A stretch of DNA of 63,148 nucleotides, taken from the NCBI GenBank assembly GCA_903858815.1, contig CAIOKE010000021.1, positions 1 through 63,148 on the forward strand, written 5' to 3'. Below the pieces are notes generated by a model, which saw only the letters and a list, made by a program, of their open reading frames with translations, was not told the origin of the DNA and did no database searches. Origin of the DNA: an uncultured Planctomycetaceae bacterium (GTDB taxonomy: Bacteria; Planctomycetota; Planctomycetia; Planctomycetales; Planctomycetaceae). The position numbers and the translations under genes were made by a program. Position 1 is the first letter of the stretch. The number at the start of each line of letters is the position of its first letter. Shown here piece after piece: positions 54,587 through 63,148 of the stretch.

Positions 54587-56092
54587 ATGACGAATCTGAA
54601 AGCTGAACTGCAGCTGGCTGCTGCCGAGGCGGCCAGCGAAACGCGCCGGCGCTGGCTGACATCGTCAGCCAGTGGAGTGGGCTCAGCGGCCCTCGCGACT
54701 CTGCTGAAACACGATGGACTGCTGGCTCAGGATTCTGCTGCGGGACCGTCCGCCGTGCCGGCGGTGCTGTCGCACTTTGCACCTCGCGCGAAGAACTGCA
54801 TTTTCCTGTTTCAGGCTGGCGCCCCTTCGCATCTTGACTTGTTTGATCCGAAGCCCCGGCTGACCGAACTGGATGGACAGCCGTTGCCGGAAGAAATTGT
54901 CAGGAAGGTGCGGTTTGCCTTTATTCAAAAGGAATCCGCCGTACTGCTCGGGTCACCCCGACGATGGCAGAAAGCCGGTCAGTGCGGGATGGATTTCAGC
55001 GATTACCTGCCACAGCTGGCGACGTGTGCGGATGAGATTCTGATGATTCGCTCGATGTTTTCCGAGCAGTTCAATCATCATCCCGGACAGCTGCTGCTCA
55101 GTTGCGGACGAGCCAGCTTTGGTCTGCCGACCATCGGCAGCTGGCTGAACTATGGACTGGGATCGGAATCACAGAATCTGCCAGGGTATGTGGTGCTGAC
55201 AAGCGGCCGTGGTTCCAGTGGTGGTACATCGTTGTGGAGCAGTGGTTTTCTGCCTTCGCACTATGCGGGTGTACTGTTTCGAAATCAGGGCGACCCTGTT
55301 CTGAACCTCTCGAACCCCAACGGGATTTCCGCAGCCGCACACCGCAGAACACTGGATACACTGCAGCGTCTGAATCAATCGCGTGCTGCGGAGGTGCAGG
55401 ATCCTGAGATTGACAGTCGGATCCGCAACTATGAGCTGGCGTTTCGCATGCAGTCAGCTGCTCCGGAGCTGATGGATCTGTCAGGTGAGTCCCGCGCAAC
55501 ACTGGATGCGTATGGAGTTGAGCGTGCTCAGCATCCGCAGGCGACCGGGCGAGGGAATGTGGCTGAGGCTCATCGAACTTATGCTCGTAACTGCCTGCTG
55601 GCACGACGGCTGGTGGAACGCGGTGTACGGTTTGTGAATATCGTTTATGAAGCGTGGGATCAGCATAGCGATCTGAATAAGGATCTGCCCTATAACTGCT
55701 GGGTGGTGGATCAGCCGATTACAGCGCTGCTGCGGGATCTGAAACAGCGTGGTCTGCTGGAATCCACTCTGGTCGTCTGGGGGGCGGAATTCGGGCGTAC
55801 TCCGCTGGGCGAAAACCGCAAGGGGCGAGCAGCCAATACCGGGCGCGACCATCACCCGTTTGCCTTCAGTCTGTGGATGGCCGGAGGCGGAATTCGCGGA
55901 GGGCAGACGTGGGGCGCCTCGGATGACATCGGCTGGGGCGTTGCCGAAAAGCCGGTTCACATGAATGACCTGCAGGCCACACTACTGCATCTGTTCGGAC
56001 TGGATCACCTGAAACTGACACATCGTTTTCAGGGACGCGATTTCCGACTGACGGATGTGGGTGGCACAGTGATGCAGCAATGGTTGAGCTGA
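54587..56092 (+). CDS. DUF1501 protein (sulfatase-like fold)
   Basis: 501 residues. An Arg-containing N terminus (ETRRRWLTSSASGVGSAAL) suggests Tat export with a degenerate signal. Family stretches: NCIFLFQAGAPSHLDLFDPKP, MIRSMFSEQFNHHPGQ, PTIGSWLNYGLG, VVWGAEFGRTPLGEN, GRDHHPFAFSLWMAGGGIRGG and HLFGLDHLKLTHRFQGRD. The metal-ligand-like Asp/His residues of the alkaline-phosphatase/sulfatase fold are retained in these blocks. It always travels with DUF1549/DUF1553 partners, as here. The substrate is unknown. Confidence 0.95.
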   Translation: MTNLKAELQLAAAEAASETRRRWLTSSASGVGSAALATLLKHDGLLAQDSAAGPSAVPAVLSHFAPRAKNCIFLFQAGAPSHLDLFDPKPRLTELDGQPLPEEIVRKVRFAFIQKESAVLLGSPRRWQKAGQCGMDFSDYLPQLATCADEILMIRSMFSEQFNHHPGQLLLSCGRASFGLPTIGSWLNYGLGSESQNLPGYVVLTSGRGSSGGTSLWSSGFLPSHYAGVLFRNQGDPVLNLSNPNGISAAAHRRTLDTLQRLNQSRAAEVQDPEIDSRIRNYELAFRMQSAAPELMDLSGESRATLDAYGVERAQHPQATGRGNVAEAHRTYARNCLLARRLVERGVRFVNIVYEAWDQHSDLNKDLPYNCWVVDQPITALLRDLKQRGLLESTLVVWGAEFGRTPLGENRKGRAANTGRDHHPFAFSLWMAGGGIRGGQTWGASDDIGWGVAEKPVHMNDLQATLLHLFGLDHLKLTHRFQGRDFRLTDVGGTVMQQWLS

Positions 56093-56094
56093 CA

Positions 56095-56128
56095 ACGTAA
56101 AAAACGGCCTGAACAGGTTCAGGCCGTT
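56095..56128 (-). terminator. Intrinsic terminator of the basic protein gene
   Basis: AACGGCCTGAAC (56103-56114) pairs with GTTCAGGCCGTT (56117-56128). On the minus strand the stem is followed by TTTTTTACG. On the plus strand no T-run follows, though the hairpin may still help end the DUF1501 transcript. Confidence 0.88.
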
Positions 56129-56154
56129 GAGTGTATTGTCAGCCATCCGCCAGC

Positions 56155-56550
56155 TTAGTTCATCAGCTGGAAGATTTGCTTGACGGCAGTCTGAGCTGCG
56201 GCAACGTCGCCACCGCAGGCCTTCAGCAGTTCTTTGGCCGCTGTCAGTGCCGTTATGTTGACGCCGGTGACAACCACAGGAGCCGCTGCCGCTGCAACTG
56301 CTGCGGCGGCCGGTCGGCCTGCCTTGCGCTTTGCCGGACGCTTCTTCATGGTGCGAGTCAGGCCCAGCTTTTTGCGAGCATTTGCGTAGGCCACCTGCAC
56401 GCTGTTTTCATTGAATTCCACGCTGGGATACCGTTCCTTCAGTGTGGAGATCACTTCCGGACCACGAATGTCTTTGTTGCCTTCAACAAGTGCCCGGACT
56501 TCTTTGGAGACGTTCACGTCATCCTTGCCGGCTGCGGCACGCTTCGCCAT
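56155..56550 (-). CDS. Basic, possibly nucleic-acid-binding protein of unknown function
   Basis: 131 residues from ATG 56550 with AAGGA 8 bp upstream; an earlier in-frame ATG at 56673 lacks conserved sequence. Layout: a helical N-terminal domain (VSKEVRALVEGNKDI, EVISTLKERYP, SVQVAYANARKKLGL) that could form a small helical or winged-helix fold; a basic linker KKRPAKRKAGRP containing an AT-hook-like GRP core; an Ala/Val-rich stretch; and a C-terminal amphipathic helix (ALTAAKELLKACGGDVAAA). Composition and layout suggest DNA or RNA binding, possibly chromatin-related. I do not know a named family. Confidence 0.75.
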   Translation of the reverse strand: MAKRAAAGKDDVNVSKEVRALVEGNKDIRGPEVISTLKERYPSVEFNENSVQVAYANARKKLGLTRTMKKRPAKRKAGRPAAAAVAAAAAPVVVTGVNITALTAAKELLKACGGDVAAAQTAVKQIFQLMN

Positions 56551-56852
56551 GAGCTGTTCCTTGATTTTACCCCAGTTCTTATTCGGAGCACGGTTCGGGG
56601 AAAAACCGGCACCTGAACGACAATGCCTCCCTGCGGTCAGACTTAACCTCCTGAGATATTCCGTAAATAACACTCGGTGAGTGCACAGGCAAATCTGTGA
56701 CGTTCTGTTTCTCGTAATTAGGGGAATATCCTGAGTTTAATCTCTGCGGGCTTACCCCAGGGGCATGTCAGGGCGACATCGTGCGGGGAGTTCAGGCCTG
56801 CTCTGCAGGGATTATCCCTGTTCACAAACAGGTACTTAATCCGCATAAAGAA
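56551..56852. other. 302-bp region between nadE and the basic protein gene
   Basis: Upstream of the minus-strand basic protein gene, whose open frame extends to 56673. No further gene or clear promoter was seen. Confidence 0.4.
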
Positions 56853-58862
56853 TTATTCTGGATTCGCGTTAATCGCTGAATTCAGCTGGCTGAGTTCCCA
56901 GGAAAAACCACCGGAAAGTATCGGGAATCTGCACCATGATCGGGGATCAAGGTTGCGATCATCCAGATGAAATGATGGTGCAAATCGTTCGCGTTTCCAC
57001 TGGTTTCCGGACCACAGTCGGAAGAAACGCTGTACCCATTCAATCGCCTTATCTGCGTTTGGTGCAAGCTTTCGCTGCTGCAGCTCGGCAACGATTTCCT
57101 GCGGACTCAGACGGTCACGAATGGCCAGTTCTTCGATCAGCTCAAGGATATCATAGGGCATCAGGTCGCGCTCGTCCGTCTGGCACTCCACGCCAGGACG
57201 CAGCTCGGCTGTAGGCTGCTGAACGTTGACCAGGTGCAGTGCCGGGAGCGCAGGCAGGCCACGCACCCCGGTCGTTTCCATGATCCGCAGCCAGCGACGC
57301 AGAAATGACTTGTCAATTCCCGCCAGCGGACTGAGCCCACCCGAGGTATCCCCGTCCATTGTCGTGTAACCCACGGCCGCCTCTGAACGATTGCTGGTCG
57401 CCAGCAGTAGTGCACCGCTGACATTCGCCAGCATCCACACACCCGGTGAACGTGTGCGCGCCTGAATATTCTGCAGCGCTGTATCATCAGTCTGCCACGT
57501 TAATGGCCGACCAATCATGCCACTGACCAGACCAGTATAGGATTCGACAAGAGCATCCACGCTGATGTCATGAAAACAGCCACCCACCGCACGCGTAATG
57601 CCCGCGGCGGCGGAGCGAGTTGTTTCAGAGCTGTTGCGAGTAGACTGGTAGACGCCCGCAAACAGGACCCGCATAAATTCATCTGCAGTCTCAGCTGAAG
57701 ACAACTGTGGAATATACGAAAGTCTCTGTCGCAGGCCCTCAACACCCAGATCCTGCAGGCCTCGCTGCACCATGGCCCGAATCAGTACCGCACAGGCTGA
57801 CGAATCCGCTCCGCCGCTCATGCTGACGACAAAGCCACGGGACCGTGTCTTGCGAAGATAATCATGCAGTCCCAGAGCTTCAGCATGCACAAATTCGTCG
57901 TATTCTGTCCAGTCCTGTCGGTCGGCGTGACCGATGACAGCCACTGCATTGGCTGACTCCTTCGCCCCGCTGTCCGCCGACGGCGCTGACACGTGGATGA
58001 TCCGGCCCGACTGTCGCCCCGTCAGATCGGCTGACAGGGAATGCACAGCAGCCCGCTGAGAACGCAGGACATCCACGTCCGCGACAGCCGAGACAACCTC
58101 AGCTTCGGAAAAGCTGAATCGCGGCCCCGCAGCCAGCATCCGACCACCTGCTGCCACCAGAGCACCACCATCGTAGATCGCTCGACCAGCCTCATTACCA
58201 CACAGGTTGGCGTAGACATAACCGCAACCGAACGCTCGTGAGCCATCCTGGACAAAACGCTGTCGCACTTCGTGCTTGCCAAAGGCGAAATGACTGGCAC
58301 TGGGGTTCAGAATCAGATCCACCCCGTGTCGAGCCATCTCGGCGCCTGGCCGCTCGGCCGACCACGCGTCCTCACAGATCTCAAACCCAATCAGGATCCC
58401 CGCATACTCAAACAGCAGGTCACCGATCGGCCATTCAGCGCCGTTCACCGAAATACGCGTCTGCTGCCCTGCCGGCCACGGTCGAAACCAGCGCGGTTCA
58501 TAGTGCAGGCCATCGCCCGCAAGATGTCGCTTACAGACAAAGCCGGCAATCTGGCCGTCAACCGCTACGCAAACTGCATTGTAGACTCCATTGCCCACCC
58601 GCAGCGGCAGGCCCAGAGTCACCAGCAGGCCGGCGGTATGAGGTAACAGCTGCTGCAGCTGTGCCCATGCCGTCTCCCAGACATGCGGCGCCAGAAACAT
58701 GTCCTCACAGCCATAACCTGTCAGACACAATTCGGGCAGACACAGGACCTGTACTGACTGCTGACGCGCTGCATCGAGCGCGTGGCGGATCCGTTGAGCA
58801 TTCCCCTGCCAGTCCAGCGGCGTCTGATTCAGTATTCCAGCACCCAGCCTGATGCGTCGCAT
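56853..58862 (-). CDS. nadE: Glutamine-dependent NAD+ synthetase
   Basis: Last step of NAD synthesis, amidating nicotinate adenine dinucleotide. 669 residues from ATG 58862. The N-terminal nitrilase-type glutaminase domain shows the Glu (LPELCLTGYGCED), Lys (CKRHLAGDGLHYEPRWF) and Cys (GFEICEDAW) triad that releases ammonia. The C-terminal synthetase domain has the PP-loop SGGADSSACAVL and LLATSNRSEAAVGYTTMDGD. The length matches the two-domain enzyme, so it can use glutamine directly. It lies 133 bp downstream of the NtrC-type regulator on the same strand. Confidence 0.96.
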   Translation of the reverse strand: MRRIRLGAGILNQTPLDWQGNAQRIRHALDAARQQSVQVLCLPELCLTGYGCEDMFLAPHVWETAWAQLQQLLPHTAGLLVTLGLPLRVGNGVYNAVCVAVDGQIAGFVCKRHLAGDGLHYEPRWFRPWPAGQQTRISVNGAEWPIGDLLFEYAGILIGFEICEDAWSAERPGAEMARHGVDLILNPSASHFAFGKHEVRQRFVQDGSRAFGCGYVYANLCGNEAGRAIYDGGALVAAGGRMLAAGPRFSFSEAEVVSAVADVDVLRSQRAAVHSLSADLTGRQSGRIIHVSAPSADSGAKESANAVAVIGHADRQDWTEYDEFVHAEALGLHDYLRKTRSRGFVVSMSGGADSSACAVLIRAMVQRGLQDLGVEGLRQRLSYIPQLSSAETADEFMRVLFAGVYQSTRNSSETTRSAAAGITRAVGGCFHDISVDALVESYTGLVSGMIGRPLTWQTDDTALQNIQARTRSPGVWMLANVSGALLLATSNRSEAAVGYTTMDGDTSGGLSPLAGIDKSFLRRWLRIMETTGVRGLPALPALHLVNVQQPTAELRPGVECQTDERDLMPYDILELIEELAIRDRLSPQEIVAELQQRKLAPNADKAIEWVQRFFRLWSGNQWKRERFAPSFHLDDRNLDPRSWCRFPILSGGFSWELSQLNSAINANPE

Positions 58863-58995
58863 GCCCGTCCCCGGCCACCTGTTCACAGCGTTCCAGCAAC
58901 CCCTGTGATGGCCGCTGCCTGCCCAAGTGTAGCCTGTATCAGGCCGTCGCAAGGCGGCAAGTTCGGGGAATTTCAGGGGAAATCAGGCTTTCTCT

Positions 58996-60447
58996 TCAGC
59001 TGTTCGGACGCTCTTCGTGCAGGCCATGCCGTTCCAGCAGACGGTACAGCTTGCGTCGATGAATTCCCAGCACCCGCGCCGCCCTCGCTTTGTTGCCATT
59101 CTGCTGACGCAGAATCTCGACGACATGCGCTTTCTCAAGATCTTCCAGCCGAAATGGCTGCGTTCCCTGTATGCCTTTCGCGACAGCACCTGGCACTGAA
59201 CCACGATCCTGCCCAGCTTCACGCAGCACCCCGACACCCGCGCCCGCAGGACCCGCTGCATTTTGCTGACCCACCACCTGTGACTCGTGGGGCGCCCGCA
59301 CTTCCGCCGGCAGATCATCCAGCGTAATCAACTGACCCTCAGCCAGAATCTGAGCCCGATCAATCGCATTTCGCAGCTGACGCACATTGCCCGGCCAGTG
59401 ATAATGCTCAATCGCTGCCAGCGCCTCATCCGTAATCCCCCAGCCAGCCGCCAGAAAACCACGCACCAGCAGTCTGGTATCACCATCGCGTTTACGCAGG
59501 GCCGGCAGCTCAAGAGACATCACGTTGATGCGATAATACAGGTCCTCGCGAAAACGACCGGCCGCAACCTCGTCAGCCAGATGGCGATTCGTTGCGGCTA
59601 TCAGCCGCACATCCACGCGCCGCTCACGATGCGAACCCACGCGGCGAATCGACCCGTCCTCCAGGGCTCGCAACAGCTTTGGCTGCAATGATCCGGGTAA
59701 CTCACCAATTTCATCAATAAACAAGGTGCCACCGTCCGCCACTTCAAACAACCCCGCACGATCCTCCGTCGCACCCGTAAAAGCGCCCTTTCGATGACCA
59801 AATAACTCGCTCTCAACAAGCTGCTCAGGCAAAGCCGCACAGTTGATGGTGACAAACGGGCGACCTGCTCGCGGACTCTGCTGCTGCAGAGCCCGTGCAA
59901 CCAGCTCCTTCCCCGTACCGCTCTCACCCTGAATCAGTACCGGCTTGTCCGTTGGAGCCACCCGCTCGATCAGACGAAACACCTCTTTCATACGCGCTGA
60001 CTCACCCACCATCTTCACCGGGGAATGAGACCGCTCAAGGATCGCACGCAGCTGCCGATTCTCTCGCTGCAGTCGACTGCGATCCCACGCCATCAGGCAC
60101 CGCTGCTCCAGCTCGTCCATCGGAAATGGTTTCGTCAGATAGTCACAGGCCCCCAGCTTCATCGCGTTCACGGCACTCTCGATCGTGCCCTGCCCCGTCA
60201 GAATGATCACCTCAGTTTCACTCTGAGCTGCCTTCATGCGGTCCAGAACCTCCAGACCCGTCAGGCCCGGCATATTCATGTCCACAACGGCCACGTCAAA
60301 CGTCCGCCGGTCACACAGCTCCAGGGCTTCATGCCCATGCGCCGCCGTTGCCACACTATGACCCTTGCGAGCCATCCAGCGCGCACATGTCTCACGAAAA
60401 TCCGGGTCGTCCTCGACGATCAGCAGACTGAATGCTGGCGCTGACAT
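58996..60447 (-). CDS. Sigma-54-dependent response regulator (NtrC family)
   Basis: 483 residues in three domains. Receiver: [10 protein letters not shown], phospho-acceptor Asp56 ([11 protein letters not shown]), YLTKPFP. AAA+ activator: Walker [15 protein letters not shown], the sigma-54-contacting GAFTGA loop in [14 protein letters not shown], and Walker [11 protein letters not shown]. Fis-type helix-turn-helix at the end ([26 protein letters not shown]). It should activate sigma-54 promoters; none was located in this window. The PAS histidine kinase gene 239 bp upstream on the same strand is the evident partner. Confidence 0.96.
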   Translation of the reverse strand: MSAPAFSLLIVEDDPDFRETCARWMARKGHSVATAAHGHEALELCDRRTFDVAVVDMNMPGLTGLEVLDRMKAAQSETEVIILTGQGTIESAVNAMKLGACDYLTKPFPMDELEQRCLMAWDRSRLQRENRQLRAILERSHSPVKMVGESARMKEVFRLIERVAPTDKPVLIQGESGTGKELVARALQQQSPRAGRPFVTINCAALPEQLVESELFGHRKGAFTGATEDRAGLFEVADGGTLFIDEIGELPGSLQPKLLRALEDGSIRRVGSHRERRVDVRLIAATNRHLADEVAAGRFREDLYYRINVMSLELPALRKRDGDTRLLVRGFLAAGWGITDEALAAIEHYHWPGNVRQLRNAIDRAQILAEGQLITLDDLPAEVRAPHESQVVGQQNAAGPAGAGVGVLREAGQDRGSVPGAVAKGIQGTQPFRLEDLEKAHVVEILRQQNGNKARAARVLGIHRRKLYRLLERHGLHEERPNS

Positions 60448-60686
60448 ACTTGCCCTCCTGCTGCCGCGGGTGCAGCCCCGCTGGTAATCCTGGAAAGGTA
60501 CCAGCCCGATAAGTTACCTGTTTGTGTGCGAAAACGCACACAAGTGTGCTGAATTGTTGCATTCCACGAGCGAATATCGAAAAAAAAACAGACTCGCACG
60601 GGTCATCGGAATTCAAAGCGAAAGCTGTTCCGTGGCTGGAAGATTCTGTTTGCCGGTCGCAGGCAGAGCTCGCGCGTCCACGTTTG

Positions 60687-62102
60687 CTAGCCGGAGTTCC
60701 GCGACCCCTGAAAACGGGGCAGCAGCAGAGCAATCTCGGCCCCACCCGCACTGCCGTTCGACGCAGCCACTGTGCCACCATGGGCCAGGAGAATGCGCTG
60801 GACAATTGCCATCCCCAGCCCAGTGCCTTTCTGCTTTGTGGTAAAGAATGGTTCGAACAACCGCTGCACAACCTCGGTCCGCAGTCCGGGGCCATCGTCT
60901 GTGAATCGCACGAGCACAGCGGGGCGTCCTTCCAGCTCGGCCCCTTCCGTCCGCACCGTGACGCTGCCTTCGTCCCCGCAGGCGTGCAGGGAATTCTCTA
61001 GGATGTTTCTGAAGACCTGTTCCATGCGGTGAATGTCCACTTCACAGCGCAGTGCGGTTGGTTCGGAATGTTCCAGCAGCCTGATGGTTCGACCACGGCG
61101 CAGGCCCGACAGATTCTCCCACTCCTTCCGCCAGATACTGCTCAGATCGCAGTCACGGAATTCGAGGTGAATGGGTGCAGCATAGCCTCGCACTTCCTCA
61201 TACAGTCTGTGCAGATCCTGCAGTGCAATTCGGGCACGCCGCGCCAGATCCAGCTGCTCCGGCTGCTGTTCCAGGTCCAGTGCCAGCATATCGAGGCACG
61301 CCTGAGCTCGCTGCAGAGCGTTGCGACTTTCATGGGCCAGACCGGTCACCATCTGGCCGATCGCCGCCAGTCGTTCCGACTGCAGCAACTGCTGCTGGAC
61401 CTTATCCAGATCAGACAGGTCCCTGATGATTCCGGTGAAGCAGGTGCGTCCGGAGACCTGGAATTCGCTGATGGCAAGGTGCACGAGGAATTCTTCGCCA
61501 TTTCTGCGGACCGCCTTGATCTGGCGGCCAACCCCAATGATGCGGGCACGCCCTGTCTGCAGATAGCGAGCGATATAGCTGTCGTGTTCGGAGCGATAGG
61601 GATTCGGCATCAGCATCGAGATGTTGCGACCGGTCAGTTCGGATTCCGCGTAGCCGAACATTCGCATCGTGGCCGGGTTGGCCGAAGCGATGATTCCCTG
61701 ATCATCGATCGTGATGATCGCATCGACGGCGGTATTCAGAACAGCACGACAGCGGACGACCTCGTCCGGTCCAAAGCGGGTTGTTCCAGGGCCGGCATGC
61801 AGCAGCACCAGAAACTGGTCATCCTGATCCACCAGTTGCAGTGGCGTGACATGCATGACCCAGAACGCCGATGGTTCCCCGGGCGATGCAGAGAACCGGT
61901 CCTGCAGCTGAAAGCCCGAGCCTGTCTGCAGCATGTCGAGCCAGAGTCTGTTCAGGGCCTCAGCGGTCTGAGCCGGCAGGCATTCCGACAGCCGTTTTCC
62001 GGTGCAGGCTGCCTGCTGAGGATCTGCCGAGTGGAGGATGACGCACGCTCGATCACAGACAAAGGCCCTGATCTGGGGGACAGCGTCTGCTGGCTGATTC
62101 AT
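60687..62102 (-). CDS. PAS-domain histidine kinase
   Basis: 471 residues from ATG 62102, cytoplasmic (no membrane segment). A PAS-like N-terminal region is followed by a clear PAS domain (AVDAIITIDDQGIIASANPATMRMFGYAESE) and PAC-type segment (RTCFTGIIRDLSDLDKVQ). HisKA has phospho-acceptor His257 in GLAHESRNALQ, and the ATPase domain shows NILENSLHACG, DDGPGLRTE and GTGLGMAI. FixL/NtrB-like layout. It pairs with the sigma-54 activator encoded next. A soluble redox, gas or metabolite signal is likely; there is no haem-binding motif I can confirm. Confidence 0.94.
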   Translation of the reverse strand: MNQPADAVPQIRAFVCDRACVILHSADPQQAACTGKRLSECLPAQTAEALNRLWLDMLQTGSGFQLQDRFSASPGEPSAFWVMHVTPLQLVDQDDQFLVLLHAGPGTTRFGPDEVVRCRAVLNTAVDAIITIDDQGIIASANPATMRMFGYAESELTGRNISMLMPNPYRSEHDSYIARYLQTGRARIIGVGRQIKAVRRNGEEFLVHLAISEFQVSGRTCFTGIIRDLSDLDKVQQQLLQSERLAAIGQMVTGLAHESRNALQRAQACLDMLALDLEQQPEQLDLARRARIALQDLHRLYEEVRGYAAPIHLEFRDCDLSSIWRKEWENLSGLRRGRTIRLLEHSEPTALRCEVDIHRMEQVFRNILENSLHACGDEGSVTVRTEGAELEGRPAVLVRFTDDGPGLRTEVVQRLFEPFFTTKQKGTGLGMAIVQRILLAHGGTVAASNGSAGGAEIALLLPRFQGSRNSG

Positions 62103-62419
62103 TTCACAAGTCCCGATCAATCGATTTTTCAGGTGGCCAGAAACTGGCCACACGGGGAAGCCCTGAGCCGGCTGCTGGCTGAAATCTGGCTTTGGGATCT
62201 GGTGTGACGACGGCTGCAGGCGGTCAGTCCAGCCACATTCAGTCCTTTGCCGGGCCTGCGAGAGGATAATCTGTTTTTTTGCAAATCCAAACAGTGGAAA
62301 GGTTTATGGAGCAGATTCTGGATTTTGTTTTGCCTCGGTCATGAATTTCGGCACGAGACTCGCGTATTGGCATCCCTTGAAACCTGCGCAAACGCTGTTG
62401 GGCTGAGAGGAAACCGAAG

Positions 62420-62956
62420 ATGACTGAAGCTGTAGTTCAGGGTGTGGAGAAACCGGCCAACGGCCTGAAAGGGCTGGCGCACCTGCGACATGACATACTT
62501 TCCGGCGTTGTTGTTTCGTTAGTCTCATTGCCATTGTCATCGGGGATAGCGATCGCATCCGGAGTTCCACCGATCTATGGACTGATGTCGGCCATCATTG
62601 CTGGTCTGCTGTTTCCGTTTATTGGCGGCGCCTACATGACCATCAGCGGTCCGGCAGCCGGGCTGGCTCCGGCGCTTGTGGCTGTGATGACGTCGCTGGG
62701 CGGTGCTGGTGATGCTGATGCCACGGGGCCTGGTTATCCATGGCTGTTGTGCGTGATCTTTCTGGTGGGCTGTGCCCAGCTGTTGATTGCTCTGGGCGGG
62801 CTGGCACGGTACGCCGCTGCCATTCCAATTGCCGTGGTGGAAGGCATGCTGTGTTCGATCGGTCTGATGATCATAGTGAAGCAGTTCCCGTCATTCTTTG
62901 GATTTGCGGACAGGGTGACTGCCAAAGAGTTCTATCAGTTTGTTCTGTGCTACTAA
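62420..62956 (+). pseudogene. SulP-family anion transporter, truncated by insertion
   Basis: 178 codons encode the N-terminal third of a sulfate/bicarbonate (SulP) permease, normally 500 residues or more. SulP marks: HDILSGVVVSLVSLPLSSGIA, PPIYGLMSAIIAGLLFPFIGG and ISGPAAGLAPALVAVM, with about five hydrophobic helices. GAGAGGAAA precedes ATG 62420. The frame reads normally to FVL near 62947, then ends CY-stop at 62954, and no other frame downstream continues a SulP protein. The stop codon overlaps that of an opposite-strand gene, so the transporter was probably cut by an inserted element. If intact sequence resumes beyond the window the gene is simply disrupted. Confidence 0.8.
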
Positions 62957-63148
62957 CAGTTCATTTCTTTGCCTGACGCAAAGGTTTCATACTGCGAGTT
63001 GCACAAGTGTTTTGTGCTGGCATTTTGCGCCGCAAGGAGGGCGGTGATCGCTGTCTGCCCTTTCGCCGTCAGTTGATACCGCTGTGTACCCTGGACCTTT
63101 CGAACCAAACCATGAGCCCGAAGCAACCGGATCTGGCGAGTGATGCGA
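62953..63148 (-). CDS. 3-prime end of an unidentified gene, probably on an inserted element (partial)
   Basis: Minus-strand frame open from the window edge to a TAG at 62953-62955, 64 codons visible. It reads RITRQIRLLRAHGLVRKVQG, then TQRYQLTAKGQTAITALLAA and a short tail. The pattern (basic helix, beta hairpin ending in xYxLTxKG) resembles a winged-helix or MarR-like domain at a protein C terminus. Its stop lies only a few bases from where sulP homology ends, so this gene probably lies at the edge of the inserted DNA. Transposase or accessory-protein identity cannot be decided from this fragment. Confidence 0.6.
   Translation of the reverse strand, partial: RITRQIRLLRAHGLVRKVQGTQRYQLTAKGQTAITALLAAQNASTKHLCNSQYETFASGKEMNC

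Noticed and set aside
63090-63125. TTTCGAACCAAACC resembling a tRNA T-arm
   Set aside because: No matching acceptor, anticodon or D-arm can be folded, and the stretch lies within the partial minus-strand reading frame.

Overview
The window reads as a chromosomal segment of a planctomycete (phylum Planctomycetota, probably order Planctomycetales). The grounds are lineage-typical families: a cytochrome-c/DUF1549/DUF1553 protein followed 2 bp later by a DUF1501 protein, a secreted protein opening with a variant LEPRxLLSG motif, a c-type cytochrome/WD40 fusion, Tat-exported sugar-isomerase-like and Gfo/Idh proteins, a ThuA-domain protein and a giant tandem UvrA. Base composition looks moderately GC-rich by eye. 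No tRNA, rRNA, CRISPR array or prophage was recognised. Most genes have complete, family-length reading frames; starts were moved downstream where signal peptides, Shine-Dalgarno sites or family length demanded it.

Layout. 1-9.5 kb: an edge repeat, a cytochrome P450, a Xer recombinase, a histidine kinase-pyrK-pdxA run, a small membrane protein and a repeat-built secreted protein. 10-14 kb: a tight minus-strand run of transketolase, DUF420 protein, quinone-oxidoreductase-like protein and small membrane protein. 14.5-22 kb: mainly carbohydrate-related enzymes (sialate O-acetylesterase-like, ThuA, two sugar-isomerase-like TIM barrels, aldo/keto reductase) with proC and an SDR. 22-29 kb: one 2344-residue UvrA made of two complete UvrA units plus an unassigned duplicated C-terminal module. 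29.6-31.8 kb: csrA, a nest of palindromic and heptad repeats, then a LysM/L,D-transpeptidase. 32-35 kb: aldehyde dehydrogenase and lysine 2,3-aminomutase. 35.6-43.7 kb: two unknown secreted proteins, an AsmA-like giant and a membrane pyrophosphatase. 43.7-50.2 kb (minus strand): decarboxylating dehydrogenase, mannose-1-phosphate guanylyltransferase, response regulator, cytochrome/WD40 protein, a 29-residue ribosomal-protein-like gene and a NusG-like protein. 50.5-56 kb: Gfo/Idh oxidoreductase and the DUF1549/DUF1501 pair. 56-62 kb (minus strand): a basic planctomycete-type protein, NAD synthetase, and an NtrC-type regulator with its kinase. At the right edge a sulP transporter gene stops after its first third, exactly where an oppositely oriented gene fragment begins, which suggests an insertion.

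The observations most worth following are the tandem UvrA and its C-terminal extension, the 29-codon COX24/mS38-like gene beside a NusG paralogue, the disrupted sulP with its invading sequence, the basic protein at 56.2 kb, and the dispersed hairpin repeats around 30 kb.
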